This document shows, piece by piece, positions 43,127 through 43,477 of a stretch of DNA of 43,477 nucleotides. The notes under the pieces are model-generated. The model did not search any database and was not told the DNA's origin. It saw only the letters and a list, made by a program, of their open reading frames with translations. The first letter of the stretch is position 1; the number at the start of each line of letters is the position of its first letter. Source of the stretch: UBA7236 sp964638865 (GTDB lineage Bacteria > Bacteroidota > Bacteroidia > Chitinophagales > BACL12); contig CAZXBG010000008.1 of the NCBI GenBank assembly GCA_964638865.1, forward strand, positions 1-43,477, in the 5' to 3' direction. The position numbers and the translations under genes are program-made.

Positions 43127-43367
43127 ACCTCACAGGTTTCTAAAACCTGTGCAGGTCTGAGGGAAATAAACCTATCAAAAATATTCACTTCCACATTAGT
43201 AGGCCTCAACCTCACAGGTTTCGAAAACCTGTGCAGGTCTTAGAGAAATAAACCTATCAAAAATGTTCACTTCCACATTAGTAGGCCTCGACCTCACAGG
43301 TTTCTAAAACCTGTGCAGGTCTGAGGGAAATGAACCTATCAAAAATATTCACTTCCCAATCAGTAGT
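43122..43367. repeat. Three tandem 82-bp repeats, each with a palindrome
   Basis: Units begin at 43122, 43204 and 43286, exactly 82 bases apart. Each carries CACAGGTTT-nnn-AAACCTGTG (9-bp arms, 3-base spacer) at 43131, 43213 and 43295, followed by GCAGGTCT and a conserved stretch containing AACCTATCAAAAAT and TTCACTTCC. Units 1 and 3 are nearly identical; unit 2 differs at a handful of positions, some of them in the palindrome spacer and just after it. The CACAGGTTT/AAACCTGTG palindrome resembles intergenic REP-like elements that I recall from Bacteroidetes genomes. The 110 bases after the array show a small CTGC/GCAG stem and nothing else I can name. Confidence 0.9.
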
Positions 43368-43477
43368 TGGTGAGGTGGAAAGTTAAAAAAGGTTGCCACG
43401 AACCTGACTGCCGTAAAGCAGTTGCACGAATGAACAGCCGAAGGGAAGGGGGTATATTGTAAAATTTATTTTTTATT

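Noticed and set aside
43122..43367. CRISPR array
   Set aside because: The whole 82-base unit is conserved, including the part that would be the spacer, only three units exist, and no cas gene is present.

Overview
The window is AT-rich bacterial DNA that I place in the phylum Bacteroidota (Bacteroidetes), without a firm lower rank. The evidence is protein content and promoters. There are several secreted proteins with C-terminal type IX secretion (T9SS) sorting domains of types A and B, DUF1573 proteins, an OstA-like/LptD-like pair, a fused E1 alpha/beta 2-oxoacid dehydrogenase and a YwqK-like MORN lipoprotein. Many starts have a TAnnTTTG box upstream (the Bacteroidetes -7 element), and strong Shine-Dalgarno sites are absent. 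GTG and TTG starts are common. I see no rRNA, tRNA, CRISPR array, prophage or intact insertion sequence.

Layout. 1-9.1 kb: the tail of a T9SS protein, a Lhr-type DEXH helicase, a GH57 glycosidase, and three secreted proteins with PNP-type or FlgD-like C-termini. 9.1-17 kb: serA, then an envelope block. A LptD-like outer-membrane protein lies on the minus strand and diverges from a plus-strand set of periplasmic amidase, MlaD/MCE protein and OstA-like protein. 17-20.3 kb: a tight minus-strand operon (SAM hydroxide adenosyltransferase family, ABM-domain protein, aroB, aroA) whose last gene overlaps the 3' end of the OstA-like gene antisense. 20.3-25.4 kb: PhoH-like ATPase, PaiB-like flavin protein, DinB protein, a small ORF, an unrecognised duplicated-motif protein followed closely by a membrane metallophosphoesterase, and a MORN lipoprotein. 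25.4-31.1 kb: a glycine-rich T9SS type B protein, two overlapping DinB-like genes and a CotH-kinase/lamin-tail secreted protein. 31.2-38.8 kb: YebC, a decayed cold-shock gene, the E1 fusion, two tandem DUF1573 genes, an aminotransferase, a membrane protein and a lipoprotein. 38.8-43.5 kb: a GH31 alpha-glucosidase divergent from a FucP-like MFS sugar transporter, then three copies of an 82-bp palindrome-bearing repeat.

How the parts work together. The LptD-like/OstA-like/MlaD/amidase block fits one envelope-biogenesis neighbourhood. GH31 plus MFS looks like a small alpha-glucoside use pair. aroB-aroA supply two steps of chorismate synthesis. The rest is mostly housekeeping or surface protein genes. 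The least explained items are the 159-aa protein with two copies of an EIxIxxGVPP motif beside a membrane phosphoesterase; three genes whose -7 box sits 4-5 bases before the start codon, implying leaderless mRNAs; the shared C-terminal tail of the two DUF1573 proteins; the cold-shock pseudogene; and the repeat array at the right edge.
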